Positions 7,804 to 17,368 are shown, numbered from the stretch's first letter. The stretch is DNA of 64,000 nucleotides from Mycobacteroides sp. CBMA 271 (GCF_009729205.1 NZ_VTHB01000003.1:248001-312000); one strand, 5' to 3'. Program-made: numbers and translations. The notes: generated by a model from the letters alone, not told the origin.

Positions 7804-9098
7804 CTGCGCTTATCGCTGGCCAATGCCCGCGCGATGACCAGTCCAACCAGGACGATCCCCCAGCACGCGAGGCCAAAGCCCTTGAGTCCCCACACGACTG
7901 AGGCCAGGGTGCCCCCGCCGGCGATCATGAGCGCCACCCCGACGACGGCACTGCGGATACCGGGGTGCGCGACGTACCCTCCGTCCCAACCGGGCAGTGG
8001 GTTGTTCTCCAGCGGTCGCAAGGCCAGGAACAGTCCGGCGACCAGGGCGATCATGGTCACCACCTGTAGCGCCGACAGCAGCATGAAATCCGGTGCCGCG
8101 GTGTCGTATCGGGGGAACCCCAGGAAATCGAACGCCAGGTGCATGCCCAGCAGCGCGGGCATGTGCCACAGGTACAGCGTCATCGCGCCCGAGTTGCCGA
8201 TGGCCACGGCCCACCACACTCGCGGGCGCTGAGCCCAGCGATTGATAGCCGGCATCGCCGCGATGGCGAGCGCGGACAGAACGATGGCGTGCCCGGCCAG
8301 TACCAGCGACGGCGGGATCATGTTCGGGACCTTCTGCCCGGCCACGCCGACCAGGCTGATGGTGTACGGGCCGAACGTCACCAGCGCGATGTTGACCGCG
8401 AAAACGGCTGCGGCCAAAAGCAATGCCGCCTTCTGGGTGATCAGCTGACGGCGGTACCCCACGCCCAAAACCGCCGGCAGCAGCCACACCACGAAGTTCA
8501 CGTATCCGATGCTCTTGGGGGCATCCAGGCCCAGCCGCAGCACGTCGACCGCCGCGATACTCAGATAGATCCCGGCGAGCGCGCCGCACATGGCACGCGT
8601 CGTCGTGATCCGGGCCAGCAGCGGAATCGCCGCCAGCACCAGGACGTAGGCGCCGAGGAACCAGAGCAGCTGGGTGCTCACGCCGGCGACGGGTTCGTAC
8701 ACATGCACCGGCAGGATCTGCCGAAGTATCAGCAACGCCAGCGCCCAAAAGCCCAGGTAGTAGAACACCGGGCGGTACAGCCGGGTGCAGCGATGCATGA
8801 GCCAGGACCCCCAGCTGGTTCCGGGCTTCCATGACCCCACGCTTGCGGCGACACCGGCGAAGAAGAACAGCGGCATGATCTGGAAAACCCAGGTCAGTGC
8901 CTGGAAAATTGGGCGGCCGTTGAGCAGGTTTCCCCACAGCAGCACGCCGTTGTCGATGGTGCTCACCGCCATGATGGTGTGCCCGAGGACCACGCCGACC
9001 AGCGACACGATCCGGATCACATCCAGTGCGCGGTCACGCGTCGTCGGAGTGGCTGCACCCACCTCGTCGGCGGTGGGCAGGCCAAGAGTCATCGTCAT
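7800..9098 (-). CDS. Acyltransferase-3 family integral membrane protein
   Basis: The 432-residue protein has about ten hydrophobic helices and the PF01757 start RALDVIRIVSLVGVVLGHT, with the conserved Arg and His of this family. Further features are PLFFFAGVAASVGSW and LYLWHMPAL. Family members move acyl groups to sugars or cell-envelope glycoconjugates at the inner membrane; the acceptor here is unknown. The gene stands alone between the DUF5302 gene and an XRE-like gene, with a short inverted repeat (9139-9161) upstream. Confidence 0.88.
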   Translation of the reverse strand: MTMTLGLPTADEVGAATPTTRDRALDVIRIVSLVGVVLGHTIMAVSTIDNGVLLWGNLLNGRPIFQALTWVFQIMPLFFFAGVAASVGSWKPGTSWGSWLMHRCTRLYRPVFYYLGFWALALLILRQILPVHVYEPVAGVSTQLLWFLGAYVLVLAAIPLLARITTTRAMCGALAGIYLSIAAVDVLRLGLDAPKSIGYVNFVVWLLPAVLGVGYRRQLITQKAALLLAAAVFAVNIALVTFGPYTISLVGVAGQKVPNMIPPSLVLAGHAIVLSALAIAAMPAINRWAQRPRVWWAVAIGNSGAMTLYLWHMPALLGMHLAFDFLGFPRYDTAAPDFMLLSALQVVTMIALVAGLFLALRPLENNPLPGWDGGYVAHPGIRSAVVGVALMIAGGGTLASVVWGLKGFGLACWGIVLVGLVIARALASDKRS

Positions 9099-9138
9099 GC
9101 ACCCAGCGTCGCCGAGCGGCCCGCGCTGCTACAGCGCG

Positions 9139-9161
9139 TACCTACCCGAACCCGCTAGGTA
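9139..9161. promoter_or_regulatory. Inverted repeat upstream of the acyltransferase gene
   Basis: TACCTA and TAGGTA form a perfect 6 nt inverted repeat with an 11 nt spacer, 40 nt upstream of the acyltransferase start and within the 105 nt gap to the XRE-like gene. It could be an operator, or contain a -10 element on the minus strand. Support is weak because the arms are short. Confidence 0.25.
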
Positions 9162-9203
9162 GTTTCCCCTGCTCTGTCGCTGTGAGATCGCAGGCAGTGC
9201 CGA

Positions 9204-9662
9204 CTAGCCGCCGAGTGCGGCGATGAGGTCCTTGATCTTGGCGGCCTCATCCTCGGTGATGGATTCCTCGGACTCGATCGCGTTGAGGAACCCGACCTTG
9301 AGCCCGGCGCCGTTGGCGGTTTCCTGTGCGGTCAGCCGGGCGCGGCGACGCGCCGTGTAGAGGCGTTGGCCCAGAGTTGCACTGGGGCTGTTGGCGGCGT
9401 CCTTCATCAGATCGTCGTACCGATGGCGCACACCGCTCAAAGCGACGACGACTGAGGGGGTGACCCGGCTGCGGCCGGCCGCCTTCGCGATCGCGCCTTC
9501 GAGCTTGCGCAGCCCGCTGAGAACGACAGCGACGCGTTCGCCGTACTCGGGGTCGGTGGGTTCAGGCAACGTGTCGATGGCGGAGGCGTACATGTGCACC
9601 GCCGCATCGACCAGGCTGACAATGACTGGGGCTTCTCCGTCATCCGGCACGACTTCAGACAC
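9204..9662 (-). CDS. XRE-like helix-turn-helix protein
   Basis: The 152-residue protein has a helical N-terminal part (residues 1-95, with SLVDAAVHMYASAIDTLPEP) and a C-terminal HTH-like part (LGQRLYTARRRARLTAQETA, then LKVGFLNAIESEESITEDEA). The C-terminal part has the spacing of an XRE/Cro HTH. It may be a DNA-binding regulator whose HTH is at the C-terminus, which is less usual. A 200 nt gap to the MFS gene upstream on the same strand probably contains its promoter. Targets are unknown. Confidence 0.65.
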   Translation of the reverse strand: MSEVVPDDGEAPVIVSLVDAAVHMYASAIDTLPEPTDPEYGERVAVVLSGLRKLEGAIAKAAGRSRVTPSVVVALSGVRHRYDDLMKDAANSPSATLGQRLYTARRRARLTAQETANGAGLKVGFLNAIESEESITEDEAAKIKDLIAALGG

Positions 9663-9862
9663 GACCCATCGACTCCTTCTGAAATAACCGGTGTACGACG
9701 CCGATGGCGCTCGAAATTCGGCGGTTCTTGGCGTGCGCAGACCCCGAACGTGGCCGGGGTCGCCGACACCGTAGCGCCGATCCGGCAGCGGGACAACCCT
9801 AATCGGATGAATGATTTCTGGTCGGCGGGTTCAACTACGGAGCGTGAACTGTGCTGTGCTAC

Positions 9863-11113
9863 CTACCTTTTCGGCGGCGAAGCTGTGCTCTTGGGGTGCG
9901 TCGGCAACGGTGCTTGATTAGCCGGAGGTGCAACGCCCGGGCGCGGACGCTCCTGCCAGATGACGGCGATCAGGCACAGTGCCGTCAGTGCGGCCACCGC
10001 GAGCGCGAAGGTGATGCCGGCGGCGCGCAGGCCCCACGCCTGGGCGGCCAGACCCTCGCCGATGACGGGCAGCGCGATCCCCACATAGCCGACGACGAAG
10101 TAGCTGGAGGTCACCTCGGCGCGGTTGTCCTCCGGTGTCCGGTCGGCGATGGAGGCCAGGCCTCGGCTGAAGCTGATGCCCTGCCCGACGCCCACGACCA
10201 CCGCGCTGGCCAGATACCAGGGCAGCGACGATGCTTGCAGCGCGACCACCACCAGCAGCATTCCGGTGAGCAGGATCGCGCAGCCGATGATGAGTGCCTT
10301 GGCCGCGGGCACTCGTCGGACCAGTATTTGTGCAACGCAAGAAGATCCGAACACCAGGAAGACACTTGCTCCGGCAACGGCGTGGTTATCGATGCCGATC
10401 ACACCCGAGAGAAATCCGGGTGCCACCGCGGTGAAGGACCCGAGGGCGGCGAAGCCCGCGAAACCCGCCGTGGCGGCAGCAGCGAACGTCGCACGCACCT
10501 GCGCTGGCAGTGAAACTCGTTGCACACCAAGCTTTCCGTGCCTGGGTGCGGTTTCGGGAGCCAGCAGCAGGGCCACCACGGCGATGATCACCAGCCCGAT
10601 GTGAACGATGAACGCTAGCTGGGTGGGCCACGGCGCGTACTGCACCAGGACGCCCGCCACGAGTGGACCAAGTCCCAGACCGCCGGTGTTGGCGACGGTG
10701 GCCACTGCGGCTGCCCGGCTGCGCCACTGTTCTGGCGCCGCCTCGATGACGGCGACGGTCGCTGCACCGGTGAAGAACCCCGCGGAGAGCCCGGAAACGA
10801 TGCGCGCGATGAGCAGCAGGGGAACGGAGTCGACGAACAGGAAGATGACCGAGCTGAGGATGGCGAACCCGGCGCCGGTCAGCAACAGCGGGCGACGGCC
10901 GAGAACGTCGGACCAGCTGCCGAACAGCAGCAGCGCGAACAGCACGCCGGCCGCATAGGTGGCGTATACGACCGTGGTGGTGAGCACCGAGAAGTGCATC
11001 TGCTGCGAGTACAGCGCGTACATCGGGGTCGGCATCGTGGTGCCGATCATGACCGCGGAGAAGCTGAACGCCAGCAGGATGAACGCAGCGGAACGGCGCA
11101 GACGGGCAATCAC
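9863..11113 (-). CDS. MFS transporter (drug-exporter type)
   Basis: The 416-residue protein has 12 predicted helices. The loop 2-3 MFS motif is GSWSDVLGRRPLLLTG, and helix 5 carries the exporter-type motif GLGLGPLVAGVL. N-terminal TTMPTPMYALYSQQM is typical of this efflux group. It lacks a signal peptide and ends with a Pro-rich tail. It lies 18 nt before (in transcript order, downstream of) the symporter gene, so it may be cotranscribed with it. The substrate is unknown. Confidence 0.88.
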   Translation of the reverse strand: MIARLRRSAAFILLAFSFSAVMIGTTMPTPMYALYSQQMHFSVLTTTVVYATYAAGVLFALLLFGSWSDVLGRRPLLLTGAGFAILSSVIFLFVDSVPLLLIARIVSGLSAGFFTGAATVAVIEAAPEQWRSRAAAVATVANTGGLGLGPLVAGVLVQYAPWPTQLAFIVHIGLVIIAVVALLLAPETAPRHGKLGVQRVSLPAQVRATFAAAATAGFAGFAALGSFTAVAPGFLSGVIGIDNHAVAGASVFLVFGSSCVAQILVRRVPAAKALIIGCAILLTGMLLVVVALQASSLPWYLASAVVVGVGQGISFSRGLASIADRTPEDNRAEVTSSYFVVGYVGIALPVIGEGLAAQAWGLRAAGITFALAVAALTALCLIAVIWQERPRPGVAPPANQAPLPTHPKSTASPPKR

Positions 11114-11131
11114 AACCCACTGTAAGCAGAT

Positions 11132-12781
11132 TTAGCCCTGGCTGATTCCGCCGAGTTGGTGATCTACCGCCTTCTCCGCGCCGATGCCGGTTAGGGAGCG
11201 CACTTCCATTTCCGCGTTCAGACCCGGGTCGCCCTTGTCATGGGACGTCAGTGTCCCGACGATCCCCAACAGGAAGGCCAACGGGATCGACACAATGCCC
11301 GGATTGGCCAGTGGGAACCAGGCGAAATCGGCGCCGGGGATCATCGCCGTCTTCGCGCCGGACACGGCCGGGGAGAAGACGATCAGCACGATGGTGGAGA
11401 TGAGCCCGCCGTACATGCTCCATAGTGCCCCGCGGGTGTTGAACCGTGGCCAATACAGCGAGTACAGGATGGTGGGGAGGTTGGCCGCGGCCGCGACGGC
11501 GAACGCCAGGGCTACCAGGAACGCGACGTTCTGTCCGTTGGCCAGGATGCCGAGTCCGATTGCAACGACGCCCAAGATCACCGCGGTGATCCGGGACACC
11601 CGTACCTGCTCCTGCTCGGAAACGTTGTGCCCCTTAATTACCGAGGCATAGATGTCGTGAGCGAACGACGCGGACGCGGTGATGGTCAACCCCGCCACCA
11701 CCGCGAGGATGGTCGCGAAGGCCACCGCCGAGATGACCGCCAGCAGAATGACCCCGCCCAGTTCGAAGGCCAGCAGTGGGGCGGCCGAGTTCTGGCCGCC
11801 CGCCGCCGCCAGGATGCGGTCCGGTCCCACAAGTGCCGCGGCGCCATATCCGAGCGCCAGTGTGAAGAGGTAGAAGGCGCCGATCAGTCCGATGGCCCAC
11901 ACCACCGAGCGGCGCGCCTCCTTGGCAGTCGGCACGGTGTAGAAACGCATCAGGACGTGGGGGAGTCCCGCTGTGCCGAGCACGAGTGCGAGCCCGAGTG
12001 AAACGAAGTTGAGCTTGGACGTTAACGAGCCGCCGTACTGGGCGCCGGGCGCGAGAACATCCCGGGACGCAACACCTTTGGTATGGCTGCCTGCGACCGC
12101 GTGCTGGGCCGCGCCGAGGATATCGGAGAAGTTGAAACCGAACTTGGCCAGCACCATCGCCGTCATGAGTGCGGCGCCGGCGATCAGCAAGACGGCCTTG
12201 ATGATCTGCACCCAGGTGGTGCCCTTCATCCCGCCGACCAGGACGTAGACGATCATGAGCACGCCCACCACACCGATCACCACCGACTGGCCGAGCCTGC
12301 TGTGGATGTTGAGCAGCAGCGCCACCAGGCCTCCGGCGCCGGCCATCTGCGCCAGCAGGTAGAAGAGCGACACCGTCAGCGTGGATGTTGCCGCCGCCAG
12401 CCGCACCGGACGCTGCTTGAGTCGGAAGCTCAGCACATCGGCCATGGTGAATTTACCTGTGTTGCGCAGTAATTCGGCCACCAAGAGCAGCGCCACCAGC
12501 CAGGCCACCAGGAATCCGATGGAGTAGAGGAAACCGTCGTAGCCGTATACCGCGATCGCCCCGGCGATGCCGAGAAAACTTGCCGCAGAAAGATAGTCGC
12601 CCGCGATGGCGATGCCGTTTTGTGGACCGGAGAACGCGCGACCGCCGGTGAAGAACCCCTCGGCGGTTTTGTTGCTGCCGCTGGCCCGAATCACCAGATA
12701 CAGGGTGACGGCGACAAAGGCGGTGAATATCGCGATGTTCGTGACCGGATTGCCGACGGTGTCGGCCGCGAGGATGCTCAT
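11132..12781 (-). CDS. Sodium:solute symporter, cation/acetate (ActP/MctC) type
   Basis: The 549-residue protein has about 13 helices. SSS-family features are FFTGGRAFSGPQNGIAIAGD, YLSAASFLGIAGAIAVYGYDG, FTMADVLSFRLKQRPVR and GTAGLPHVLMRFYTVP, all typical of ActP/MctC carriers that take up acetate, propionate or pyruvate with a cation. Its start overlaps the stop of the DUF485 gene (ATGA), the usual arrangement for yjcH-actP-type pairs, so the two are translationally coupled. Confidence 0.92.
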   Translation of the reverse strand: MSILAADTVGNPVTNIAIFTAFVAVTLYLVIRASGSNKTAEGFFTGGRAFSGPQNGIAIAGDYLSAASFLGIAGAIAVYGYDGFLYSIGFLVAWLVALLLVAELLRNTGKFTMADVLSFRLKQRPVRLAAATSTLTVSLFYLLAQMAGAGGLVALLLNIHSRLGQSVVIGVVGVLMIVYVLVGGMKGTTWVQIIKAVLLIAGAALMTAMVLAKFGFNFSDILGAAQHAVAGSHTKGVASRDVLAPGAQYGGSLTSKLNFVSLGLALVLGTAGLPHVLMRFYTVPTAKEARRSVVWAIGLIGAFYLFTLALGYGAAALVGPDRILAAAGGQNSAAPLLAFELGGVILLAVISAVAFATILAVVAGLTITASASFAHDIYASVIKGHNVSEQEQVRVSRITAVILGVVAIGLGILANGQNVAFLVALAFAVAAAANLPTILYSLYWPRFNTRGALWSMYGGLISTIVLIVFSPAVSGAKTAMIPGADFAWFPLANPGIVSIPLAFLLGIVGTLTSHDKGDPGLNAEMEVRSLTGIGAEKAVDHQLGGISQG

Positions 12782-13110
12782 TGCGCCTCCGCGTCCTTGC
12801 GGATGGCTGCGGCGCGCGGATCCAGCTCACGGTTGGCGAACCTGACGTAGAGGCCGGTGATGACGAATGTGGTGAGGAACTGGCCAAGCCCCAGGGCGAG
12901 TCCCACATTGATGTTGCCGATGAGCTTGATCGCCATGAAGTCATGGGCGAAAGCGCCCAACACGACGTAGAGTCCGTACCAGGTGAGGAAGAACGCGGCC
13001 ATCGGAAAAACAAAGCGACGCAAAGCGTTCCGGAGTTCTTGGAACTCGGGACTGGCCTGGATTTGCAGGCTGCGTTCGGCGGTTAGCTCGGGAGGATCGA
13101 CAGCGGTCAA
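12778..13110 (-). CDS. DUF485 membrane protein, partner of the acetate-type symporter
   Basis: The 110-residue protein has two membrane helices (FPMAAFFLTWYGLYVVLGAF and ALGLGQFLTTFVITGLYVRF) with the DUF485 layout: a soluble start with FQELRNALRRFVFP, and RFANRELDPRA at the end. A TTG start at 13110 is chosen because AAGGAG lies 6 nt upstream; the ATG at 13170 would add 20 non-family residues. DUF485 proteins are encoded with SSS acetate permeases and probably assist them. It overlaps the symporter gene by 4 nt. Confidence 0.88.
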   Translation of the reverse strand: MTAVDPPELTAERSLQIQASPEFQELRNALRRFVFPMAAFFLTWYGLYVVLGAFAHDFMAIKLIGNINVGLALGLGQFLTTFVITGLYVRFANRELDPRAAAIRKDAEAQ

Positions 13111-13237
13111 CGCGGGCTCCTTGTGGGTACCTGGCAGGCTGCTGGGAGCGTAATGAGAGCCGAGTCGCACCGGGGGGTTTCGGGTGCCGGTTTGTCAGGT
13201 GTTCACCTGATCGGGCGGGGGTCGGCTCGCCCCAGGA

Positions 13238-14269
13238 TCACACCCGCTTGGTCGAGGAATCGTCCCAATGCTGCTGATTGACCGCACGTAAGAACTTCTC
13301 GGCATCGGTCGGCTCGTTGGCCGGAGGCGTGTGGATTGTTTCGCTGACGATGCCGTCCGGAAGCCGGGGTTCGGATCCCACGTCGGGGATGAAGTTTTTC
13401 AGGGCGCCGTCGGTGAACGGAACGCCGGACTTGACCTGATCGTTGGACACCAACGCGAACGCCCGCGTCATCGCGTCCTGAGATTCCTCGGGGAGCGCTG
13501 CCTTGATTGCGGCGATTTCGGTGGGGGACTTGCCGTCGAAGGACTGTGCGAACTCGTACAGGTATTGCAGCTGGTTGGAGGGGATGGTGACGGCCTTGCC
13601 CGCCGCGAGGTCCTTGAGCTGCCGATCGTCCAGCAGCGATGCCGCCTTGACCCGGTCCAACACGTGCGGATCCCGCTGGCTGTCCTCTTGGAAATGCGCG
13701 CCATCCTGATTCCCTTGCGCGGACGTCAGCCCGCAATAGGGGTTGAACGAGGCCGACAGTTCATCGCAGATGGCGTGAATCTGCTGCTCGGCCTCCAGCT
13801 CGGCGCCCCACCACTTGTCGTAGGCCGCGCGGATCGTTCGGGTGAACTTGGCGGCGTACTGGTTGCCCTTTTCGGCGATCTCGGGAGTAGACCGCGGCTC
13901 CACGATCCAACTGGCGGTGAGATCCTCGGCCACGTGGTAGCCATGGTCGATGGCCTCGTTGTACAGGTCTACGGCCTCGCGGCGATACTCGATCGCCTGA
14001 AATTCCAAAGTGACCAGGGCTTTCGGGGCGTCATCGAGGATTATCTGGGTGGCGCGGTAGATCGATTTCTCGTCGCTGTCGGCGGTCTCTTGGGTAGCGC
14101 GGGCGGTCTCGCCCTCCCAGGGCAATCCGCCGGGCATCTCGACCGCGCGCTTGTAATCCTGGGCGTGGTGTTGCAGTTCGGCGGCGGCGAGCATTGCTTG
14201 CCGCAGGGGCACGATCGATTGTTCTGGGTGATTGGTCAGCAATCGTCTGGCCGAGTACTCGGATTTCAT
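13238..14269 (-). CDS. Large partner of a WXG100/EspC-like gene; possible type VII-linked protein
   Basis: The 343-residue, mostly helical, signal-peptide-free protein has no clear enzyme motif. It starts at ATG 14269, overlapping the upstream small gene by 4 nt. The sequence from residue ~190 (CGLTSAQGNQDGAHFQEDSQ onward, then SNQLQYLYEFAQSFDG) resembles the mycobacterial group of large proteins encoded next to EspC/WXG100-like genes, often named TPR-repeat-region proteins. A WWG and a YxxxE (YHVAE) occur, in keeping with ESX export signals, but not in a clear tandem. It is shorter than the larger members of this group and ends abruptly (DDSSTKRV), so a C-terminal truncation is possible. Function is unknown. 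Confidence 0.6.
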   Translation of the reverse strand: MKSEYSARRLLTNHPEQSIVPLRQAMLAAAELQHHAQDYKRAVEMPGGLPWEGETARATQETADSDEKSIYRATQIILDDAPKALVTLEFQAIEYRREAVDLYNEAIDHGYHVAEDLTASWIVEPRSTPEIAEKGNQYAAKFTRTIRAAYDKWWGAELEAEQQIHAICDELSASFNPYCGLTSAQGNQDGAHFQEDSQRDPHVLDRVKAASLLDDRQLKDLAAGKAVTIPSNQLQYLYEFAQSFDGKSPTEIAAIKAALPEESQDAMTRAFALVSNDQVKSGVPFTDGALKNFIPDVGSEPRLPDGIVSETIHTPPANEPTDAEKFLRAVNQQHWDDSSTKRV

Positions 14270-14643
14270 ATCGGCCTCGACAACGACGCAGCCGAGAGGA
14301 TCGTTTGCCGAACGTACTCTTCGGTGTCGCCGAAGCGAGTCTGCGCTTGTTCGGACAGATCGGCCATGTTGGCGCATCGTGCGGCGAACATGCGTTGCAG
14401 CTCGGGAATCACCTCGGTAACCAGTCGCCTGACCGCAATCAGCGATGGCGCATCCCCGGCTTCAACCCTCGTGGGATTCGCGGCCCTGTTGCAGAGCTTG
14501 TGGGCCTGTTCTCTCAATTCCGGCGATAGCTTGCGCAACGCCTCTAGATCAACGTCCAATTGGCCTGACAGCGGCAGCCTCCCCGGCGCGCGGCGATCTT
14601 GGTCGCCTGAGTTGCCGTAGCGTAGCACCGCTGGGGTTGTCAA
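14266..14643 (-). CDS. Small EspC/WXG100-like protein
   Basis: The 125-residue helical protein has the core LDVDLEALRKLSPELREQAH and a second helix (LQRMFAARCANMADLSEQAQ), like ESX-secretion-associated proteins of about 100 residues. The TTG at 14643 is doubtful: TTGACA at the start codon looks like a -35 element. A TTG at 14559 (LDVDLEAL) would give 97 residues, nearer family length. Its stop overlaps the start of the larger partner gene (ATGA). No WxG motif is visible, so assignment rests on size, helices and the pairing. Confidence 0.6.
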   Translation of the reverse strand: MTTPAVLRYGNSGDQDRRAPGRLPLSGQLDVDLEALRKLSPELREQAHKLCNRAANPTRVEAGDAPSLIAVRRLVTEVIPELQRMFAARCANMADLSEQAQTRFGDTEEYVRQTILSAASLSRPI

Positions 14644-14667
14644 AGTCCAGAAGGAAGGAATGTCACA

Positions 14668-15252
14668 TTGGCGAAACTGCAGCTAGCACAGGACTCGGCC
14701 GCCGATGAGTTGCTGGAAGAGAATCCGTTGGCGTTGCTGATTGCGATGCTCCTCGATCAGCAGATTCCGATGGAGGTCGCGTTCGCGGGGCCCAAAAAGA
14801 TCGCCGACCGGATCGGCGGTATCGATGCACACCAGATAGCCGAGTACGACCCCGACAAATTCGTGGCGTTGTGTTCCGAGCGGCCCGCCATACATCGGTT
14901 CCCCGGCTCGATGGGCAAGCGTGTGCAGGTGCTCGCGCGGGAGATCGTCGACGCGTACGACGGCCGCGCCGAGAACATCTGGAAGGCCGGCGACCCAAAT
15001 GGGGCCGAGCTACTTAAGCGACTCAAGGCGTTGCCGGGATTCGGAGAGCAGAAGGCCAAGATTTTCGTGGCGCTGCTGGGCAAGCAGTACGGAGTTCGGC
15101 CCACGGACTGGCGCAAGGCGGCGGGAAATTACGGGGAGCAGGGCACGCATCTTTCGGTGGCGGACGTCGTCGACGCCGAGTCGCTGGGTCTTGTGCGCGC
15201 CCACAAGAAGGAAATGAAGGCCGCAGCAAAAGCAAAGGCGGCCAAGGCGTAA
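14668..15252 (+). CDS. HhH-GPD-type base-excision DNA repair protein
   Basis: The 194-residue protein begins with AADELLEENPLALLIAMLLDQQIPMEVAF, and has a helix-hairpin-helix with a Gly-rich loop at LKALPGFGEQKAKIFVALLG (residues ~115-135). It fits the actinobacterial HhH-GPD family (TIGR03252), related to DNA glycosylases of the endonuclease III type; no Fe-S cysteines are present. The TTG start at 14668 follows AAGGAAGG. The C-terminus is a Lys/Ala-rich tail (KKEMKAAAKAKAAKA). The substrate base is unknown. Confidence 0.87.
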   Translation: MAKLQLAQDSAADELLEENPLALLIAMLLDQQIPMEVAFAGPKKIADRIGGIDAHQIAEYDPDKFVALCSERPAIHRFPGSMGKRVQVLAREIVDAYDGRAENIWKAGDPNGAELLKRLKALPGFGEQKAKIFVALLGKQYGVRPTDWRKAAGNYGEQGTHLSVADVVDAESLGLVRAHKKEMKAAAKAKAAKA

Positions 15253-15281
15253 CGCCCTGACCGCCTTGCTTCTGTGTTGAG

Positions 15282-15968
15282 TTACGGCAGCGCGGCGAAC
15301 ATCGGTGCCGTCGGGACCAGACCGGCGCCGGGGGTGGCGACGGTAGGCAGTCCGGCCGCCGGAGCGACCGCGGCGGGAAGTGCGCTGGCGCCGGTCAGCG
15401 CCGGGGGAACCAGCGTCTGCTGGACACCGGCGGGCAGCAGCTTGGGCAGGTTGGTGGCCCACAGATCAACGGTCTGCGTGACACCCTCGGCGCCCGGGAT
15501 CTGCGGAATCTGCGGGATGCCGGGCACGGTGTTGGCGCCGGGGACCGAGGCCGGAGAGAGTGCCTGTGCGGCGGCCGGGGTTAGGGCCGGAGCCTGCGGT
15601 GCGGCTAGCGCCGGAACCTGGGGAGCGGCCACGGCCGGAACCTGCGGCGCGACGGGCGCGACGCCGGGCGCCGGTGCCACGGCGGGAGCCGGTGCGACAA
15701 CCGGAGCAGCAGGAGCCAGACCCGGCAGCGCGGGCGCGGCCGGTGCGGCGACAGCGGCGGGCATCGCGGGCACTGCCGGAGCAGGTGCGGCGGGAGCGCT
15801 GCCGAAGCCCGAGGCGGCCTGCCCGAGGATCGCGGCCGGATTGGTCGGGTTCGGCCCCGGGGCCGGGATGGGGTCAGCGCTGGCGGTCGACGCCAGGCCC
15901 AGCGCCAGGCCGGCCGACGCGAAGGCCGCGATCGACGCGCCCATGAAGACGTTGGTGATCCGTGACAT
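15282..15968 (-). CDS. Ala/Pro-rich secreted protein, Rv1157c-like
   Basis: The 228-residue protein has a Sec signal peptide (SIAAFASAGLALGLASTASA, cleavage before DPIPAP). Most of the mature part is low-complexity Ala/Pro/Val repeats. The C-terminal end has a more ordered segment (QTVDLWATNLPKLLPAG). The start at ATG 15968 follows GGAG at proper distance; the ORF upstream has no signal peptide. It is next to pimE, like the ala/pro-rich Rv1157c of M. tuberculosis. It is probably cell-wall associated; function is unknown. Confidence 0.85.
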   Translation of the reverse strand: MSRITNVFMGASIAAFASAGLALGLASTASADPIPAPGPNPTNPAAILGQAASGFGSAPAAPAPAVPAMPAAVAAPAAPALPGLAPAAPVVAPAPAVAPAPGVAPVAPQVPAVAAPQVPALAAPQAPALTPAAAQALSPASVPGANTVPGIPQIPQIPGAEGVTQTVDLWATNLPKLLPAGVQQTLVPPALTGASALPAAVAPAAGLPTVATPGAGLVPTAPMFAALP

Positions 15969-16110
15969 ATTGAACTCCAATGCTGTTTCGCTAGACGTGA
16001 TTACTGGTGCTAAAAGCCAAGGTAATCCGTTACGCGTGTTACTCAAGTGACGCGTGTGGTGTAGACGGAACCGTTACCAAAACGAGTGAGTGAGGTTATC
16101 TATCTCCCCC

Positions 16111-17358
16111 ATGAACACCGAGAGGATCGAGCCGACCAGGGCGGATGCTGAGCCGTTGCCGACACGCCGCGCGGCGGCGTGGCAGCGTGTCCGGGAGTGG
16201 GGTCCGTGGCTGCTGCTGCTCAGTGTCGCGGTGCGAATCGCCTGGGCGTACCTGACGCCCCATGGCGCGGATCTCGTCGATCTGCATGTTTACGTCAGCG
16301 GCCCCGCCACCCTGGGGAGCGGGAATCTGTACGAGTTCACCTATCCGGATAAGACGCCCGACTTTCCGCTGCCCTTCACCTATCCGCCGTTCGCGGCCGT
16401 GGTGTTCTGGCCGCTTCATCTGCTGCCGTTCACTCTGCTGGGGTTGTGCTGGATCCTCGGAACCGTCGCCGCCCTGTATGCGGTGGTACGGCTGAGTCAG
16501 CGGCTGCTCGGATTCGACGACGCCCGCGCAGCCGCAGTCTGGACGGCGGTGACGATGTGGACCGAGCCAGTGCGCTCGACGCTCGACTACGGGCAGATCA
16601 ATGTGCTGTTGATGCTGCTCATCCTGCTGGCGGTGACCTCATCACGCTGGTGGATTTCCGGCACGCTGGTGGGGCTCGCCGGAGGGGTCAAGCTGACGCC
16701 ATTGGTGAGTGGGCTCTACTTCCTTGGCGCGCGTCGCTGGACAACTGCGATCTGGGCCGCCGTGGTTTTCGTGCTGACCGTGGTGGTGGGCATCGCCGTC
16801 GTCGGATCACAAGGGCGGTACTACTTCACCGACCTGCTGGGCAAACCGGATCGCATCGGGCCGATCGCGACCGTCTTCAACCAGTCATGGCGTGGCGGGA
16901 TCTCCAGGATCCTCGGACATGACGCGGGTTCGGGGGCGCTGGTGCTGGTGGCCTACCTGGTCACCGCGGTCCTGGCCTTCCTGGCCTGGCGCGCCGTGGA
17001 CGACAGGCTCGGGCAGATCTGCGTCGTGCAGACGTTTGGTCTACTCATCTCGCCCATCTCGTGGACACATCATTGGGTGTGGATGGTTCCGTTCATGGTG
17101 TGGCTGATACACGGACCGTGGCGAGAGAAATTGGGCGCCAAGGTCTTTGGTTACGGGTGGCTGGCACTGATGCTGGTCGGGGTGCCCTGGCTACTTAGCT
17201 TCGCCCAGCCCGATATCTGGCGCATCGACCGCCCGTGGCCCTTGGCCTGGGCCGGGCTGGTGGATATCGCGGCGGCGATGGCGACACTGACATGGATGGC
17301 GGTGACCGGTGTCAGGTCACGTCGGGTTGCAGGTCAGGCGGCAGTGACCACCGGCTAG
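16111..17358 (+). CDS. pimE: Polyprenol-phosphate-mannose-dependent mannosyltransferase PimE
   Basis: The 415-residue protein has about ten helices and belongs to the GT87 group. PimE adds the first alpha-1,2-linked mannose of polar phosphatidylinositol mannosides (AcPIM4 to AcPIM5) on the outer face of the plasma membrane. The Asp in VDLHVY (residue ~57 from ATG 16111) matches the essential Asp reported in M. smegmatis PimE. Further matches are [33 protein letters not shown] and [19 protein letters not shown] at 16090 is an alternative start. It lies beside the Rv1157c-like gene and precedes an SDR gene by 10 nt. Confidence 0.93.
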   Translation: MNTERIEPTRADAEPLPTRRAAAWQRVREWGPWLLLLSVAVRIAWAYLTPHGADLVDLHVYVSGPATLGSGNLYEFTYPDKTPDFPLPFTYPPFAAVVFWPLHLLPFTLLGLCWILGTVAALYAVVRLSQRLLGFDDARAAAVWTAVTMWTEPVRSTLDYGQINVLLMLLILLAVTSSRWWISGTLVGLAGGVKLTPLVSGLYFLGARRWTTAIWAAVVFVLTVVVGIAVVGSQGRYYFTDLLGKPDRIGPIATVFNQSWRGGISRILGHDAGSGALVLVAYLVTAVLAFLAWRAVDDRLGQICVVQTFGLLISPISWTHHWVWMVPFMVWLIHGPWREKLGAKVFGYGWLALMLVGVPWLLSFAQPDIWRIDRPWPLAWAGLVDIAAAMATLTWMAVTGVRSRRVAGQAAVTTG

Positions 17359-17368
17359 CGTTGCCGTC

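Noticed and set aside
13331..14620. 429-residue plus-strand ORF opposite the WXG-like pair
   Set aside because: The minus-strand genes have coupled starts and protein-like composition; the plus frame is Gly/Leu/Arg-rich shadow sequence without family motifs.
15274..16050. 258-residue Gly/Ala-rich plus-strand ORF
   Set aside because: It is the antisense of the Ala/Pro-rich secreted protein, whose signal peptide and ribosome site are clear; low-complexity DNA gives long shadow frames.
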